From NCBI GenBank assembly GCA_903893815.1, contig CAITNS010000016.1, positions 1 to 64,000 on the forward strand: a DNA stretch of 64,000 nucleotides, written 5' to 3'. The stretch's first letter is position 1. Every line of letters begins with the position of its first letter. Origin of the DNA: an uncultured Bacteroidota bacterium. GTDB taxonomy: Bacteria; Bacteroidota; Bacteroidia; B-17B0; Aurantibacillaceae. Both the position numbers and the translations under genes were made by a program. Shown here piece by piece: positions 42,885 through 52,511 of the stretch. The notes beneath the pieces were generated by a model. It was not told the origin of the DNA, ran no database searches, and saw only the letters and a program-made list of their open reading frames with translations.

Positions 42885-43727
42885 ATGTCAGCAGAAATTA
42901 GTATAAATCATACATCATTCGGTCAATCTTCCAACTCGGCAGATACCCTGGTTATTGAGTTATCAGAAAATCTAATTCAGTTTTGCGAATTAGAATCTGC
43001 ACAAAATAAGCCCGTATTTATTTGCGACTATCCTATTGAAAATATCTTAAAACATACATTAAGCGAACACTTTATAAGTGCCATTAAACATTTTCAATTT
43101 TCAAAAAAACAATATCTACACGTTTATATAAATTATTTTACTCAGCAGTTTACATTGTGTCCTACTGCATTTTATAATAGCGATAGCAATCGGTCGATGT
43201 TAGAATTTAATGCCGGCTCTATCGATAATAAATTAATTTTAGTAGATGATGTAACCACAGATATTAAATTAATATATGGGATAGATGAATCGTTAAAATC
43301 AACTTTAGATTTAATTTTCCCTAACCATCAATTAAAACATAGCTTGAGTGTACTCTCCAAACTCATGTTAGTATCGGAAGAATTAGTAAAAGAACACATC
43401 CTTTTATCTATTCACTCAAATTACATAGAAGTTGTTGTGAAACAAGACCAAAAATTAGTTTTAGCAAATCAGTTTTCTATAAAAACACAAGAAGATGTTT
43501 TGTATTACGTATTATTTATTTTAGAGCAATATCAATTAAATCCTTTAACTGCAAATATTAGTATTGTAGGAAATCTAGATACCAATTCTGAACTAATTAC
43601 TTCATTAAAAAAGTACATCAAAAACATACGACAGGCTCTTGGCAACAAAAGCATCAACTGGTCGGCAGTTACAGGCACTCCACAACATTTTAATTACACT
43701 TTAATCAATAGATTGTTTTGCGAATAA
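42885..43727 (+). CDS. DUF3822-family protein
   Basis: The 280-residue product is a soluble alpha/beta protein without a signal peptide. It resembles an actin/ASKHA-like half (NTLVIELSENLIQFCELES-type opening and LVEEHILLSIHSNYIEVVV-like strands). The N-terminal SADTLVIELSENLIQFC and the C-terminal YYVLFILEQYQLNPLTANISIVGNL are typical of DUF3822, which in Bacteroidota is found directly upstream of rsmD. Here too the rsmD start (TTG at 43718) lies inside its last codons, a 10-bp overlap, so translation is coupled. The function is unknown; the conserved pairing suggests a link to ribosome or RNA metabolism, which is inference. Confidence 0.8.
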   Translation: MSAEISINHTSFGQSSNSADTLVIELSENLIQFCELESAQNKPVFICDYPIENILKHTLSEHFISAIKHFQFSKKQYLHVYINYFTQQFTLCPTAFYNSDSNRSMLEFNAGSIDNKLILVDDVTTDIKLIYGIDESLKSTLDLIFPNHQLKHSLSVLSKLMLVSEELVKEHILLSIHSNYIEVVVKQDQKLVLANQFSIKTQEDVLYYVLFILEQYQLNPLTANISIVGNLDTNSELITSLKKYIKNIRQALGNKSINWSAVTGTPQHFNYTLINRLFCE

Positions 43728-44260
43728 TTGGAGGTACATACAAAGGCAAGCAAATAATTGCTCCAAAAAACTTACCCGTTAGGCCAACAACCGATTTCGC
43801 GAAAGAAGGCTTATTTAATATTTTAAATAACAAAGTTGACTTTGAAGGTTTAACTGTTTTAGATTTATTTTGTGGAACAGGTAACATTAGTTTAGAGTTT
43901 GCTTCGCGTGGCGCACAAAAAATATACGCTATTGATAAACACTCACCATGTTTATATTTTGTTAAAGACACCGCTAAAGCCTTAAAACTAAATTCAATTA
44001 TAACTGATAGAGCAGATGTTTTTAAATACCTCGAGAAATCGCATTCAACCTATGATGTTATTTTTGCCGATCCACCATACGAATTAGAAAACATTGCTCA
44101 AATTCATGACTTAGTATTTACTCACAATCTTTTAAACGAAGATGGTTGGCTAATTATTGAGCATGGGCAAAGAACAGATTTAAGTTCTAAAAAAAACTAT
44201 GTGGAAACTCGAAAGTACGGGAATGTTCATTTTAGTTTTTTCGCTCAATCATTAGAATAA
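43718..44260 (+). CDS. rsmD: 16S rRNA (guanine(966)-N(2))-methyltransferase
   Basis: The 180-residue product is a class I SAM-dependent methyltransferase. It opens RIIGGTYKGKQIIAPK and has TTDFAKEGLFNIL, the SAM-binding motif VLDLFCGTGNISLEFASRGA (about 50-69), and the amino-methyltransferase motif DVIFADPPYEL (about 112-122). It fits RsmD, which methylates N2 of G966 in 16S rRNA within the 30S subunit. The start is a TTG at 43718, chosen because it restores the conserved RIIGGT opening. It overlaps the end of the DUF3822 gene by 10 bp. Confidence 0.92.
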   Translation: MRIIGGTYKGKQIIAPKNLPVRPTTDFAKEGLFNILNNKVDFEGLTVLDLFCGTGNISLEFASRGAQKIYAIDKHSPCLYFVKDTAKALKLNSIITDRADVFKYLEKSHSTYDVIFADPPYELENIAQIHDLVFTHNLLNEDGWLIIEHGQRTDLSSKKNYVETRKYGNVHFSFFAQSLE

Positions 44261-44326
44261 CATATTTTAGTAAATCATCCAAAAATTTATCTGTAACTAA
44301 TTGTATATTTGGTATTATACAACCAT

Positions 44327-45739
44327 ATGCGAGTTTTTCTTTTTCTAATATTAATTATCTCCATAAACTGTGATGCACAAAACATTACAATTAAAGGCAA
44401 AGCTAATGCTTCTCAAATTGGGAAAGAAGTGGTTTTAAGCGATTTCTCGGATTATGTTACTTATACTAGAACAAAAGAAAGTGCCGATACGGTGGATGCA
44501 AATGGTTACTTTGAATTGAAATTACAATCTACCATTACCAAACCAATATTAATTAATATTGATAATTTAATCGGTAAAATATATGTTCAACCAAATTTTG
44601 TTTACGGCATTTATTTTCCTGGAAAAGATTCTTTAACCAATAATCAAGAAGGGACTGAAACCACTGTTGACATCTCTGTTTATGGAAAAGATAGTACAGA
44701 ATTAAATGCTTTAGTTGTTGATTTTAATGCGCAGTATAATCAACTATTCGTTAATAAAAAAGACGCTTATTTATCTCCTGCCAAACTAAACACGATCTTA
44801 GATACATTTTTGGTAACAAGTAAAAAAAGATATGCTCATATTAAAAATCCTTATTTCAAAAATTATTTAGAATATTCTTTTGCTGATTTTTTTTCAAATA
44901 TCTCGCGTAGTAAAACCATATTGTATAGTCAGTATATCGACAAAAAACCAATTTTATATAGCAACTACGAATACATGCAATTTTTTAATACTCATTTTAA
45001 AGGCTATTTAAAAGCGTATGCATCTACAAAAAATGGAGGCAATATTTATAACAGTATTAATGCATTTGCAGATTATAATGATTTAAAAAATCAATTCAAG
45101 TCTGATAAATCTATTACCAATGATACCCTTAGAGAACTCTTAATTTTAAAAGGTTTAATTGATTTTTACTATAGTTCTGATTTTGATAAAAAGCAAGTAC
45201 AAAGTGTGATTGAACAATTACATAGAGAAACCCGAATTGAGGAACACAAAAAAATTGCAGGTAATTTATTGCAGTCGGTTTATAAATTACAACCAGGTGC
45301 TCCCGCTCCCGATTTTATAGCTACTGATAAAACTGGCGCTAGTGTTAATCTTTCAAACTACAAAGGAAAATACATTTACCTCAATTTCTTTTCAACAGAA
45401 AGTGATATTAGTATGAAAGAAATGCAAAAGATAATTGATCTGAAGAAAAAGTTTAATGACAAGGTTACTTTTGTGAGTGTATGTTTAGATGATAGCAGTA
45501 AAGCTTTTAAATCATATTTAAAAGCAAACACTAAACAAGATTGGATAATTTTACATCAATCACAAAATAGCACAGCTAAACAAGCTTATAACATTAAAAA
45601 CTTCTCTGGATTTTTCTTTATTAATAATTTGATGCAATTAGCACAATCTCCAGCATTAATGCCAAGTGAAGGCATTGAATATAAATTTAATGCGCTATTC
45701 AGAACAAGAAAGAAAAATACAATTATTGGGATTAGGTAA
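44327..45739 (+). CDS. Exported thioredoxin-fold (TlpA-like) protein lacking the CxxC
   Basis: The product is about 470 residues from the ATG at 44327 (MRVFLFLILIIS). A signal peptide ends near CDAQ. A DUF4369-like N-terminal beta domain (ITIKGKANASQIGKEVVLSD, about 20-130) and a helical middle region (about 140-315) precede a thioredoxin-like domain. The last contains PGAPAPDFIATDKTGASVNLSNYKGKYIYLNFF. Where TlpA/ResA proteins have WCxxC, this one reads FFSTESDISMKEMQ, with no cysteine. It is therefore probably not a disulfide reductase and may act as a redox-inactive binding protein. It is probably periplasmic and appears monocistronic. Confidence 0.75.
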   Translation: MRVFLFLILIISINCDAQNITIKGKANASQIGKEVVLSDFSDYVTYTRTKESADTVDANGYFELKLQSTITKPILINIDNLIGKIYVQPNFVYGIYFPGKDSLTNNQEGTETTVDISVYGKDSTELNALVVDFNAQYNQLFVNKKDAYLSPAKLNTILDTFLVTSKKRYAHIKNPYFKNYLEYSFADFFSNISRSKTILYSQYIDKKPILYSNYEYMQFFNTHFKGYLKAYASTKNGGNIYNSINAFADYNDLKNQFKSDKSITNDTLRELLILKGLIDFYYSSDFDKKQVQSVIEQLHRETRIEEHKKIAGNLLQSVYKLQPGAPAPDFIATDKTGASVNLSNYKGKYIYLNFFSTESDISMKEMQKIIDLKKKFNDKVTFVSVCLDDSSKAFKSYLKANTKQDWIILHQSQNSTAKQAYNIKNFSGFFFINNLMQLAQSPALMPSEGIEYKFNALFRTRKKNTIIGIR

Positions 45740-45750
45740 AATATAAATAA

Positions 45751-46044
45751 TTATTGATTTGATTTATCCTTTCTAATAATCTCATCAATATCACGAGAAG
45801 CATTAATACGTGCATTAAATTCTACTGCACTACCACTCTTTTTCCTCGCCCACAAGGTCAATAAAATTCCAGCAATAAGTCCAGTAAGTGTAACAACAAT
45901 ACCTATTATTAACCCGATATTATCTGTTTTATTTACATAAATAACGATACCTATAAACAAACCAATTAACAAAGGAGATAAAACTATTTTCATGAATGAA
46001 AAAGCTTCTATAATGATTTCCAATAATTTAAGTAATTTATTCAA
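45751..46044 (-). CDS. Small two-helix membrane protein
   Basis: The 97-residue product has two predicted membrane segments (about 15-37 and 41-66) in a hairpin. A basic patch follows (ARKKSGSA), and a charged C-terminal helix (FNARINASRDIDEIIRKDKS) ends it. I do not recognise a family. It lies 1 bp downstream of ctaA, same strand, so it is very likely cotranscribed with it. A role linked to heme A or respiratory assembly is possible but rests on position only. Confidence 0.65.
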   Translation of the reverse strand: MNKLLKLLEIIIEAFSFMKIVLSPLLIGLFIGIVIYVNKTDNIGLIIGIVVTLTGLIAGILLTLWARKKSGSAVEFNARINASRDIDEIIRKDKSNQ

Positions 46045-46045
46045 A

Positions 46046-47113
46046 TTAATTTTTCCTAAACGTATGAAAAATTAAATACACACTTGAAGCAAACAAAAAG
46101 AAAGCACCTGTTTGATGCAATACCCCCAAAACAACTGGCACATGATATACTAAAGTCAAAACTCCCAAAATAAATTGCAAAGTAACTCCATAAATTAAAA
46201 AAGTAATTCCTCTGTATTGAGAAGAATTTAGATTCAATTTAGATGACTTATACCAAATCACAGATAAAAGAACACAAACTAAAATAGCTAACATTCGGTG
46301 CATAAACTGTATACCGCTAGCGTTTTCCATTAGATTAGCAAACATACTATCTTTCATCATCACTTGTTCTGGTATCCACTCATTACCCATCTTTGGCCAA
46401 GTATTAAATATTTGTCCGGGACGAATTTTAGCTGCATCTCCTTCCACATAGCCTGCTGTAAAAGCCCCATAAATAATTTGAATAATCAGTAGCACAAAAA
46501 AAGAAACAGACCACCATTTTAATTTACTTCCATCATTTGTGTTTGTTGAGATTGTTGAAGCATCCTCATGAGGATTTAATAATTTAAGTGCAAACCAAAA
46601 TGTAAATGCAAATAATGTAAATGCACTCATCAAATGTGTAGCTAATCTAAAATGACTTACCGCAGGTTTTGCTTGCAAACCACTATATACCATCCACCAA
46701 CCAATAACAGCCTGCATCGCTCCCATAAAAAACAATAAAATTAGAGACGGCAGCATTTGTTTATTAATTTTTTTACGAATAATTAAAATAATCAAACCTA
46801 TAGCAAATACATACATCATGGTGCGACCAACCATGCGGTGAAAATATTCCCAAAAAAAGATATGCTTAAATTCTGGTAATTGCATCGTATAATTCACCTT
46901 AATAAACTCTGGACTTTGTTGATATTTAGCAAAACGTTCCAACCAAGCTTCTTCAGATAAGGGCGGCATCGAGCCCATAAAACTCCAATCGGTAATAGAC
47001 AAGCCCGAATGTGTTAATCTAGTAATACAACCTACAACTATCATTATATATACTAAGGAACAACCTGTAAGTAGCCAATAAATAACTGATTTGTTAGAAT
47101 TTTGAGAAATCAT
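46046..47113 (-). CDS. ctaA: Heme A synthase, CtaA/COX15 family
   Basis: The product is about 355 residues from the ATG at 47113 (MISQNSNKSVIYW); upstream codons to 47173 are poorly placed. It has eight membrane helices with conserved histidines. Motifs include GCITRLTHSGLSITDW, FKHIFFWEYFHRMVGRTMM (an H-x-x-x-x-H pair) and, near the C-terminus, NASGIQFMHRMLAIL and VPVVLGVLHQTGAFFLF. This is the type of heme A synthase that oxidises the C8 methyl of heme O for cytochrome oxidase. It lies in the cytoplasmic membrane. Its presence indicates an aerobic respiratory chain with an aa3-type oxidase. A small two-helix gene follows 1 bp downstream. Confidence 0.92.
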   Translation of the reverse strand: MISQNSNKSVIYWLLTGCSLVYIMIVVGCITRLTHSGLSITDWSFMGSMPPLSEEAWLERFAKYQQSPEFIKVNYTMQLPEFKHIFFWEYFHRMVGRTMMYVFAIGLIILIIRKKINKQMLPSLILLFFMGAMQAVIGWWMVYSGLQAKPAVSHFRLATHLMSAFTLFAFTFWFALKLLNPHEDASTISTNTNDGSKLKWWSVSFFVLLIIQIIYGAFTAGYVEGDAAKIRPGQIFNTWPKMGNEWIPEQVMMKDSMFANLMENASGIQFMHRMLAILVCVLLSVIWYKSSKLNLNSSQYRGITFLIYGVTLQFILGVLTLVYHVPVVLGVLHQTGAFFLFASSVYLIFHTFRKN

Positions 47114-47236
47114 TGAAAGTGAATTTGGGTGTAAACTTACTAAGCATTTACCTAATATTTGAAATAAAAACAACCAAAAAAAGCAATTGTTTTAAAATAA
47201 AAATCCTATTTTTAAAATTCTTTAAAACAAGTAAAA

Positions 47237-48103
47237 ATGAAAGGAATAATATTAGCAGGTGGCTCAGGAACCCGTTTACATCCATTAACATTAGCAATGA
47301 GTAAACAGATGATGCCCATTTATGACAAACCAATGATTTATTATCCACTATCGGTTTTAATGATGGCTGGCATTAATGAAGTTTTAATAATTTCAACTCC
47401 CCATGATTTACCAAATTTTGAACGTTTGTTAGGCACAGGCGAGCAGCTTGGATGTAAGTTTACTTATGCGGTTCAAGAAGTACCAAATGGTTTAGCACAA
47501 GCTTTTGTTATTGGCGAAAAATTTATTGGTAACGATAAAGTAGCTTTAGTATTAGGCGACAATATTTTTTATGGCGTTGGCTTAGGTCGTATGCTACAAA
47601 AAATCAATAATCCTGATGGTGGCGTTGTTTTTGCTTATCATGTGAGCGATCCTGAAAGATATGGTGTTGTAGATTTTGACAAAGACTTTAATGTATTATC
47701 AATTGAAGAAAAACCAACCGAACCAAAATCAAATTATGCGGTACCAGGTCTATATTTCTACGATAACTCAGTAGTGGAAATCGCTAAAAATTTAAAGCCA
47801 TCTCCTCGCGGAGAATATGAAATTACTGACGTTAATAAAGAGTATTTAAAGCGTAAACAGTTAAAAGTTTCTATTTTAGATAGAGGGACAGCTTGGTTAG
47901 ATACTGGCACTTTTGCCTCATTAATGCAAGCTGGTCAGTTTGTTCAAGTAATTGAAGAACGTCAAGGTTTAAAAATTGGTTGTATCGAAGAAATAGCCTT
48001 TAAAATGGGGTTCATTACAAAAGAACAACTAATAAAAATAGCAACTCCATTAACTAAAAGTGGCTATGGAACTTATTTACTAAAAATGGCAGAAGCCAAA
48101 TAA
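47237..48103 (+). CDS. rfbA: Glucose-1-phosphate thymidylyltransferase
   Basis: The 288-residue product is a nucleotidyltransferase with the signature [18 protein letters not shown] (1-18), then [24 protein letters not shown] (about 108-115, metal-binding Asp) and [19 protein letters not shown]. It fits RmlA/RfbA in length and sequence. It makes dTDP-glucose from glucose-1-phosphate and dTTP, the first step to dTDP-rhamnose and other deoxysugars, in the cytoplasm. Other rml genes are not adjacent. The prenyl synthase gene starts 9 bp downstream, which suggests cotranscription. Confidence 0.95.
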   Translation: MKGIILAGGSGTRLHPLTLAMSKQMMPIYDKPMIYYPLSVLMMAGINEVLIISTPHDLPNFERLLGTGEQLGCKFTYAVQEVPNGLAQAFVIGEKFIGNDKVALVLGDNIFYGVGLGRMLQKINNPDGGVVFAYHVSDPERYGVVDFDKDFNVLSIEEKPTEPKSNYAVPGLYFYDNSVVEIAKNLKPSPRGEYEITDVNKEYLKRKQLKVSILDRGTAWLDTGTFASLMQAGQFVQVIEERQGLKIGCIEEIAFKMGFITKEQLIKIATPLTKSGYGTYLLKMAEAK

Positions 48104-48112
48104 TTTATTCCT

Positions 48113-49096
48113 GTGCAAGCATACTCGTCTTTATTTACCATTTTAAATCAAGCTATTGATCAACAACAAGTTTCTTTAGGTAAAGCTAAGCCTCAGGAAA
48201 TGTATGAACCAATGAGCTATATTCTTGGCCTTGGTGGCAAACGCGTTCGTCCTTTATTAACTTTAGTTGGTTGTGATTTGTTTGACGCCAATCCAAAAGA
48301 AGCCATTCATGCAGCCTTAGCTGTAGAATTATTTCATAATTTTTCGCTAATACATGATGATATTTTAGATAATGCGCCATTGCGTAGAGGAAATACAACT
48401 GTTCACGAAAAATGGAATCACAATATTGCTTTATTAAGTGGTGATGGCATGATGGTAAAAGCCTTTGAAGTACTTGCCAAATCAAACAAAGTTCATGTTC
48501 CACAATTACTTAATTTGTTTTCAAAAACAGGACTAGAAGTATGCGAAGGTCAACAATATGATATGAACTTTGAAACACAAGACAATGTAAGTGTTGAAAA
48601 TTACATACACATGATTACCTATAAAACAGCTGTATTATTAGGCTGTAGCTTACAAATGGGTGCCATTTGCGCAGGTGCGTCGGAGCATAGTCAGCAACAT
48701 TTATACGAATTTGGAAAACACGTTGGCATTGCTTTTCAAATTTTAGATGATGTATTAGATGTTTATGCCAATGACGAAAAATTCGGAAAACAAGTGGGGG
48801 GCGATATCATCTCTAACAAAAAAACCTTTATGCTATTAGATGCATTTGAGTTAGCTAATGAAGCTCAAACTAAAGAATTAAATAACTTATTATTCTCTAA
48901 GGAAATTTCAAATTCAGAAAAAGTAAAACAAGTAACTGCCCTTTACAATACTCTAGGAGTAAAAGAATTGGCTATCGAAGAAGCTAATAAGCACACAGAT
49001 ATAGCTTTAAAACATTTGGAAGAATTAGAAGCGAATACCGCCAAAAAAAATAGCCTAAAAGAATTTGCCTTGCATTTATTAAATAGAGAAGTATAA
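48113..49096 (+). CDS. Polyprenyl synthetase family protein (long-chain prenyl diphosphate synthase)
   Basis: The 327-residue product is an all-alpha trans-prenyltransferase. The two aspartate-rich Mg-binding motifs are LIHDDILDNAPLRRG (first, DDxxD) and FQILDDVLDV (second, DDxxD). GGKRVRPLL (about 42-50) also fits. It condenses isopentenyl diphosphate units to a short- or long-chain allylic diphosphate (farnesyl, geranylgeranyl or octaprenyl), feeding quinone or lipid-carrier synthesis. Chain length cannot be read from sequence alone. The start is a GTG at 48113, 9 bp after rfbA, fitting the usual opening of the family. The thioesterase gene starts 2 bp after its stop. Confidence 0.9.
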   Translation: MQAYSSLFTILNQAIDQQQVSLGKAKPQEMYEPMSYILGLGGKRVRPLLTLVGCDLFDANPKEAIHAALAVELFHNFSLIHDDILDNAPLRRGNTTVHEKWNHNIALLSGDGMMVKAFEVLAKSNKVHVPQLLNLFSKTGLEVCEGQQYDMNFETQDNVSVENYIHMITYKTAVLLGCSLQMGAICAGASEHSQQHLYEFGKHVGIAFQILDDVLDVYANDEKFGKQVGGDIISNKKTFMLLDAFELANEAQTKELNNLLFSKEISNSEKVKQVTALYNTLGVKELAIEEANKHTDIALKHLEELEANTAKKNSLKEFALHLLNREV

Positions 49097-49098
49097 CC

Positions 49099-49536
49099 AT
49101 GGAATTGCACGAACTTTTATCTTCATACATTCACAAGATTAAAATACAAGTTCGTTTTAAGGATATTGATAAACAAGGGCATTTGAATAATGCTAATCAC
49201 ATTACTTATTTTGAAACAGCTCGTGTAGAATATTTTAAAGATGTTTTTAGAAATAGTATTGATTGGGTTAAAACAGGAATGATTTTAGCCAATACAGAAA
49301 TCACTTATAAACGCCCTATTTTATTAGAAGATGACGTGTATTGTTATACAAAAATCACTCGTTTTGGCACCAAAAGCTTTGAAATTGAAAACGTTTTAAC
49401 TATTGAAGACGAGCATAATAAATACTTATGCGCTTATGGTAAAAGTACTTTAGTTTGTATTAATTACGAAACCAAAGAAACCATTGAAGTGCCACAAAAA
49501 TGGGTGGATTCCGTAAAATCTTACGAGAAAATCTAA
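49099..49536 (+). CDS. 4HBT-type acyl-CoA thioesterase
   Basis: The 145-residue product is a single hot-dog domain. The central motif FKDIDKQGHLNNANHITYFETARVEYF places the catalytic-type Asp of 4-hydroxybenzoyl-CoA thioesterase-like enzymes at D22 (residue D-x-x-G-H-x-N). The strands EITYKRPILLEDDVYCYTKI and KSFEIENVLTIED complete the fold. It hydrolyses acyl-CoA thioesters; the substrate is unknown. It is cytoplasmic. It lies 2 bp after the prenyl synthase, last in the apparent rfbA operon. Confidence 0.85.
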   Translation: MELHELLSSYIHKIKIQVRFKDIDKQGHLNNANHITYFETARVEYFKDVFRNSIDWVKTGMILANTEITYKRPILLEDDVYCYTKITRFGTKSFEIENVLTIEDEHNKYLCAYGKSTLVCINYETKETIEVPQKWVDSVKSYEKI

Positions 49537-49618
49537 TCTTATTATTACTTTAAATTAACTGTAATTGCTATTAAATTGCAATATTTTTGCTATTTTTACC
49601 TTATCACTATTTTTTAAT

Positions 49619-50599
49619 ATGAAGACATTAGTAGAAGGATTTACGAAACAATTACAAGAAGCGTTAGATATTGCAAATGCGGCAGTTTTAACTAAAAAAA
49701 ATAATATCCAAAATATAGTAGTTACTGGATTAGGAGGTTCTGGAATTGGAGGAACTATTTTATCTGAATTAGTTCAGTCAGAATGCCCAGTTCCTATTAT
49801 AATTAATAAAGATTATTTTTTACCTGAATTTGTAAATACAAACTCTTTAGTAGTGATTTCTTCATACAGTGGAAATACAGAAGAAACACTATCTGCTATG
49901 AAGCAGGCTATTGACAAAAATGCGCAAATTGTTTGCATAACAAGTGGAGGTGAAGTTAAAGCAATTGCCGAAAAATATAAATTCGATACTATTATTATTC
50001 CTGGTGGAAATCCTCCTCGTTCTTGTATAGGATACTCATTAGTTCAATTATTTAAAATAGTTCAATTTAATGGATTTGTAAAAACAGATTTATTAAACCA
50101 AGTGAAAGAAAGTATTTCATTATTAGATAATGAAAAAGAGGCTATTAAAGTTGAATCAGCAATTATTGCAAAAAAGTTATTGAATAAAATGCCTGTTATT
50201 TATTCTTTAGGTTCTTGTGAAGGTGCTGCTGTAAGATTCAGACAACAAATAAACGAGAACAGTAAAATGTTATGCTGGCATCATACTTTACCTGAAATGA
50301 ATCATAACGAATTAGTAGGTTGGGTAGAGAAAAATGATACATTAGCAGTTGTTACTTTTAGAACATCTTTTGATTATGAAAGAACAATTAAACGTTATGA
50401 TATTTGTAAAACATTATTTGCTAAATACAGCAACTCTGTAACAGACATTACTGCAAAAGGAACTTCAAAAGTTGAACAATTCTTTTATTTAATAAATATT
50501 GGCGATTGGATTTCTTGTTACATCGCAGATTTAAAAAATATTGATGCGGTAGAAGTAAATGTCATTACCAATTTAAAAAATGAATTAGCTAAAAGCTAA
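49619..50599 (+). CDS. Bifunctional phosphoglucose/phosphomannose isomerase
   Basis: The product is about 326 residues from the ATG at 49619 (MKTLVEGF). The longer frame starts within a non-coding AT-rich leader. It has an N-terminal SIS domain with VTGLGGSGIGGTILSEL and VISSYSGNTEETLSAM, a second SIS-like half, and the conserved ENSKMLCWHHTLPEMNHNELVGW, a signature of bifunctional PGI/PMI enzymes. It interconverts glucose-6-phosphate, mannose-6-phosphate and fructose-6-phosphate. Present alone here, it may serve mannose-containing glycans or replace a classical Pgi. It is cytoplasmic, 12 bp upstream of lipB. Confidence 0.9.
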   Translation: MKTLVEGFTKQLQEALDIANAAVLTKKNNIQNIVVTGLGGSGIGGTILSELVQSECPVPIIINKDYFLPEFVNTNSLVVISSYSGNTEETLSAMKQAIDKNAQIVCITSGGEVKAIAEKYKFDTIIIPGGNPPRSCIGYSLVQLFKIVQFNGFVKTDLLNQVKESISLLDNEKEAIKVESAIIAKKLLNKMPVIYSLGSCEGAAVRFRQQINENSKMLCWHHTLPEMNHNELVGWVEKNDTLAVVTFRTSFDYERTIKRYDICKTLFAKYSNSVTDITAKGTSKVEQFFYLINIGDWISCYIADLKNIDAVEVNVITNLKNELAKS

Positions 50600-50611
50600 A
50601 AATAACTCAAA

Positions 50612-51319
50612 TTGAATAAACAAGTACTTTTTAAAGACCTTGGCCTTATGGATTATAAGGCCTGTTGGGACTTTCAAGAAAGTTTATTTAATGAAACTAT
50701 TTCTCAAAAAATTTCCAATAGAAATTTAGAACCTCAAGAACAAATTGAAACAAAAAATCATTTGCTGTTTGTAGAACATCCGCACGTTTATACACTAGGT
50801 AAAAGTGGTGATGCCGCTCATTTATTAATTAATGATAATCAGCTTGAAGAAAAGCATGCAACTTATTACAAAATCAATCGAGGTGGAGATATTACTTACC
50901 ATGGTCCAGGACAGTTAGTTGGTTATCCAATTTTAGACCTAGATCATTTTTTCACAGACATTCATAAATATTTACGTTTACTAGAAGAAACCATTATTTT
51001 AACTTTAGATGAATACGGCATTAAAGCCGGAAGAAGCAAAGGAGAAACTGGTGTATGGCTAGATGAAGACAATCTATTTAAAGCTCGTAAAATTTGTGCT
51101 ATGGGAGTGCGTTGCAGCAGATGGGTAACCATGCATGGCTGGGGCTTTAATGTAAATGCAAATTTAGATTACTTTAAAAATATTATTCCTTGCGGCATAC
51201 AGGATAAAACTGTGACGAGTTTAAATAAAGAATTAGGTCAAGAGGTTAATATGCCAGAAATAAAAGAAAAACTAAAAAAACATTTCAGTTCGTTGTTTGA
51301 GTGTGAACTGATTTTTTAA
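50612..51319 (+). CDS. lipB: Lipoyl(octanoyl) transferase LipB
   Basis: The 235-residue product has the family motifs LFVEHPHVYTLGKSGD, YKINRGGDITYHGPGQLVGYP, GETGVWLDE, KICAMGVRCSRWVTMHGWGFNVN, and IIPCGIQDKTVTSL with the catalytic cysteine. It transfers octanoyl from acyl carrier protein to the lipoyl domains of 2-oxoacid dehydrogenases and the glycine cleavage H protein, in the cytoplasm. The start is a TTG at 50612, which keeps the conserved VLFKDLGLMDYKxxWDFQ opening; the next ATG at 50648 would lose part of it. It follows the isomerase gene after 12 bp. Confidence 0.93.
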   Translation: MNKQVLFKDLGLMDYKACWDFQESLFNETISQKISNRNLEPQEQIETKNHLLFVEHPHVYTLGKSGDAAHLLINDNQLEEKHATYYKINRGGDITYHGPGQLVGYPILDLDHFFTDIHKYLRLLEETIILTLDEYGIKAGRSKGETGVWLDEDNLFKARKICAMGVRCSRWVTMHGWGFNVNANLDYFKNIIPCGIQDKTVTSLNKELGQEVNMPEIKEKLKKHFSSLFECELIF

Positions 51320-51323
51320 TAAC

Positions 51324-52427
51324 TTATTCTTTAGGCTCTTCGGCCAACTGTGGCATTTTTAATTTATCAGTTTTTTGAATCCCTTCTAATATTTCAATAT
51401 TAATACCATCAGATAATCCAGTTTTTACAAAACGTTTTTCGAATATCTGATTTCCTTTTTCAACTTCCACAAAAGGTTTTTCTTTATCAAATTGTAAAAC
51501 ACTTTCAGGAATTGCCATTACCTTATTTTTTTTAGATAAAATGATATCAGCGTTAGCGCTATAACCAGCTCGTAAAAACGATGAATTAGTTTTATCAATG
51601 GATGCTCTAATTAAAAATTGGATAGCTCCATTTTCTGTAATCCCTTTTGGCGCAATATATTCTAATTTAGCATCAAAACTTTCTTTATCAATAGCACCAA
51701 TGGTTAAAACAATATCCATGTTTTCGTGTACTTTTCCTACTTCGCTTTCATCCAATTTCCCTTCAAAAATCATTTCACCCATATTAGCAACAGATGCAAT
51801 CGTTGTTCCTTCATTAAACGTATTACTCTCGATGACTTGTCCTCCTTCTTTAACAGGAACATCTAATACCATGCCTGTAATAGTTGCCTTTACAAATGTA
51901 TTGCTTGTAGAACCTGCTGTTTTAGAAGCACCTTCTTTAATAATTTGCAATTGATTAATCGCTGCCTCTAATTCTACCTTATTAGAATTCACTCTTAATT
52001 CAACTGCTTGCATATCGGCTTTTGAAATTACACTTTGATCAAATAACACTTTATTTCTATCGTAATCCAATTTTGAATTATCATAGTTTACTTGAGCTGC
52101 ACTAATTCTGTTTTCAGCATTTGCTAAATTCAACATATTAGGAACAATTTTTATTTTCGCTATCACATCGCCTTGCTTTACTTGTTGCCCTGCAACAATA
52201 TATAATTTCTCGATGATACCACTTACTTGTGATTTCATATTAACCTCTTTACGAGGTGTAACTGAACCTGTAGCTACTGTCTTTTTTACAATTGACGTAT
52301 CAAAGGCAGTAGTTGTTTTAAATACCTCAGGTGGTTTTTGAGATTTATTATATAAGAAATAAAATGTCCAAAAAATTAAGCCAACAAAGGCAATTAGTAA
52401 CGTGATTTTTATCGTTTTTTTTATCAT
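51324..52427 (-). CDS. Efflux periplasmic adaptor (MacA/HlyD-type membrane fusion protein)
   Basis: The product is about 367 residues from the ATG at 52427 (MIKKTIKITLLIA). It has one N-terminal membrane anchor (about 6-26). A first biotinyl-lipoyl-like half (GSVTPRKEVNMKSQVSGIIEKLYI) is followed by a coiled-coil hairpin (about 100-175, NAENRISAAQVNYDNS) and the returning lipoyl half (ATITGMVLDVPVKEGGQVIES). A beta-barrel and membrane-proximal domain end it. It bridges an ABC permease complex to an outer-membrane channel. It is the last gene of a four-gene minus-strand operon with two FtsX/MacB-type permeases and a MacB-type ATPase. Confidence 0.9.
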   Translation of the reverse strand: MIKKTIKITLLIAFVGLIFWTFYFLYNKSQKPPEVFKTTTAFDTSIVKKTVATGSVTPRKEVNMKSQVSGIIEKLYIVAGQQVKQGDVIAKIKIVPNMLNLANAENRISAAQVNYDNSKLDYDRNKVLFDQSVISKADMQAVELRVNSNKVELEAAINQLQIIKEGASKTAGSTSNTFVKATITGMVLDVPVKEGGQVIESNTFNEGTTIASVANMGEMIFEGKLDESEVGKVHENMDIVLTIGAIDKESFDAKLEYIAPKGITENGAIQFLIRASIDKTNSSFLRAGYSANADIILSKKNKVMAIPESVLQFDKEKPFVEVEKGNQIFEKRFVKTGLSDGINIEILEGIQKTDKLKMPQLAEEPKE

Positions 52428-52511
52428 AATTTTATTTTTGTTTAACCGCAAAGACGCAAAGATTTTTCGCAGAGTCCGCAATTTATTTAGTTTATGTTTT
52501 TGATTCTCTAA

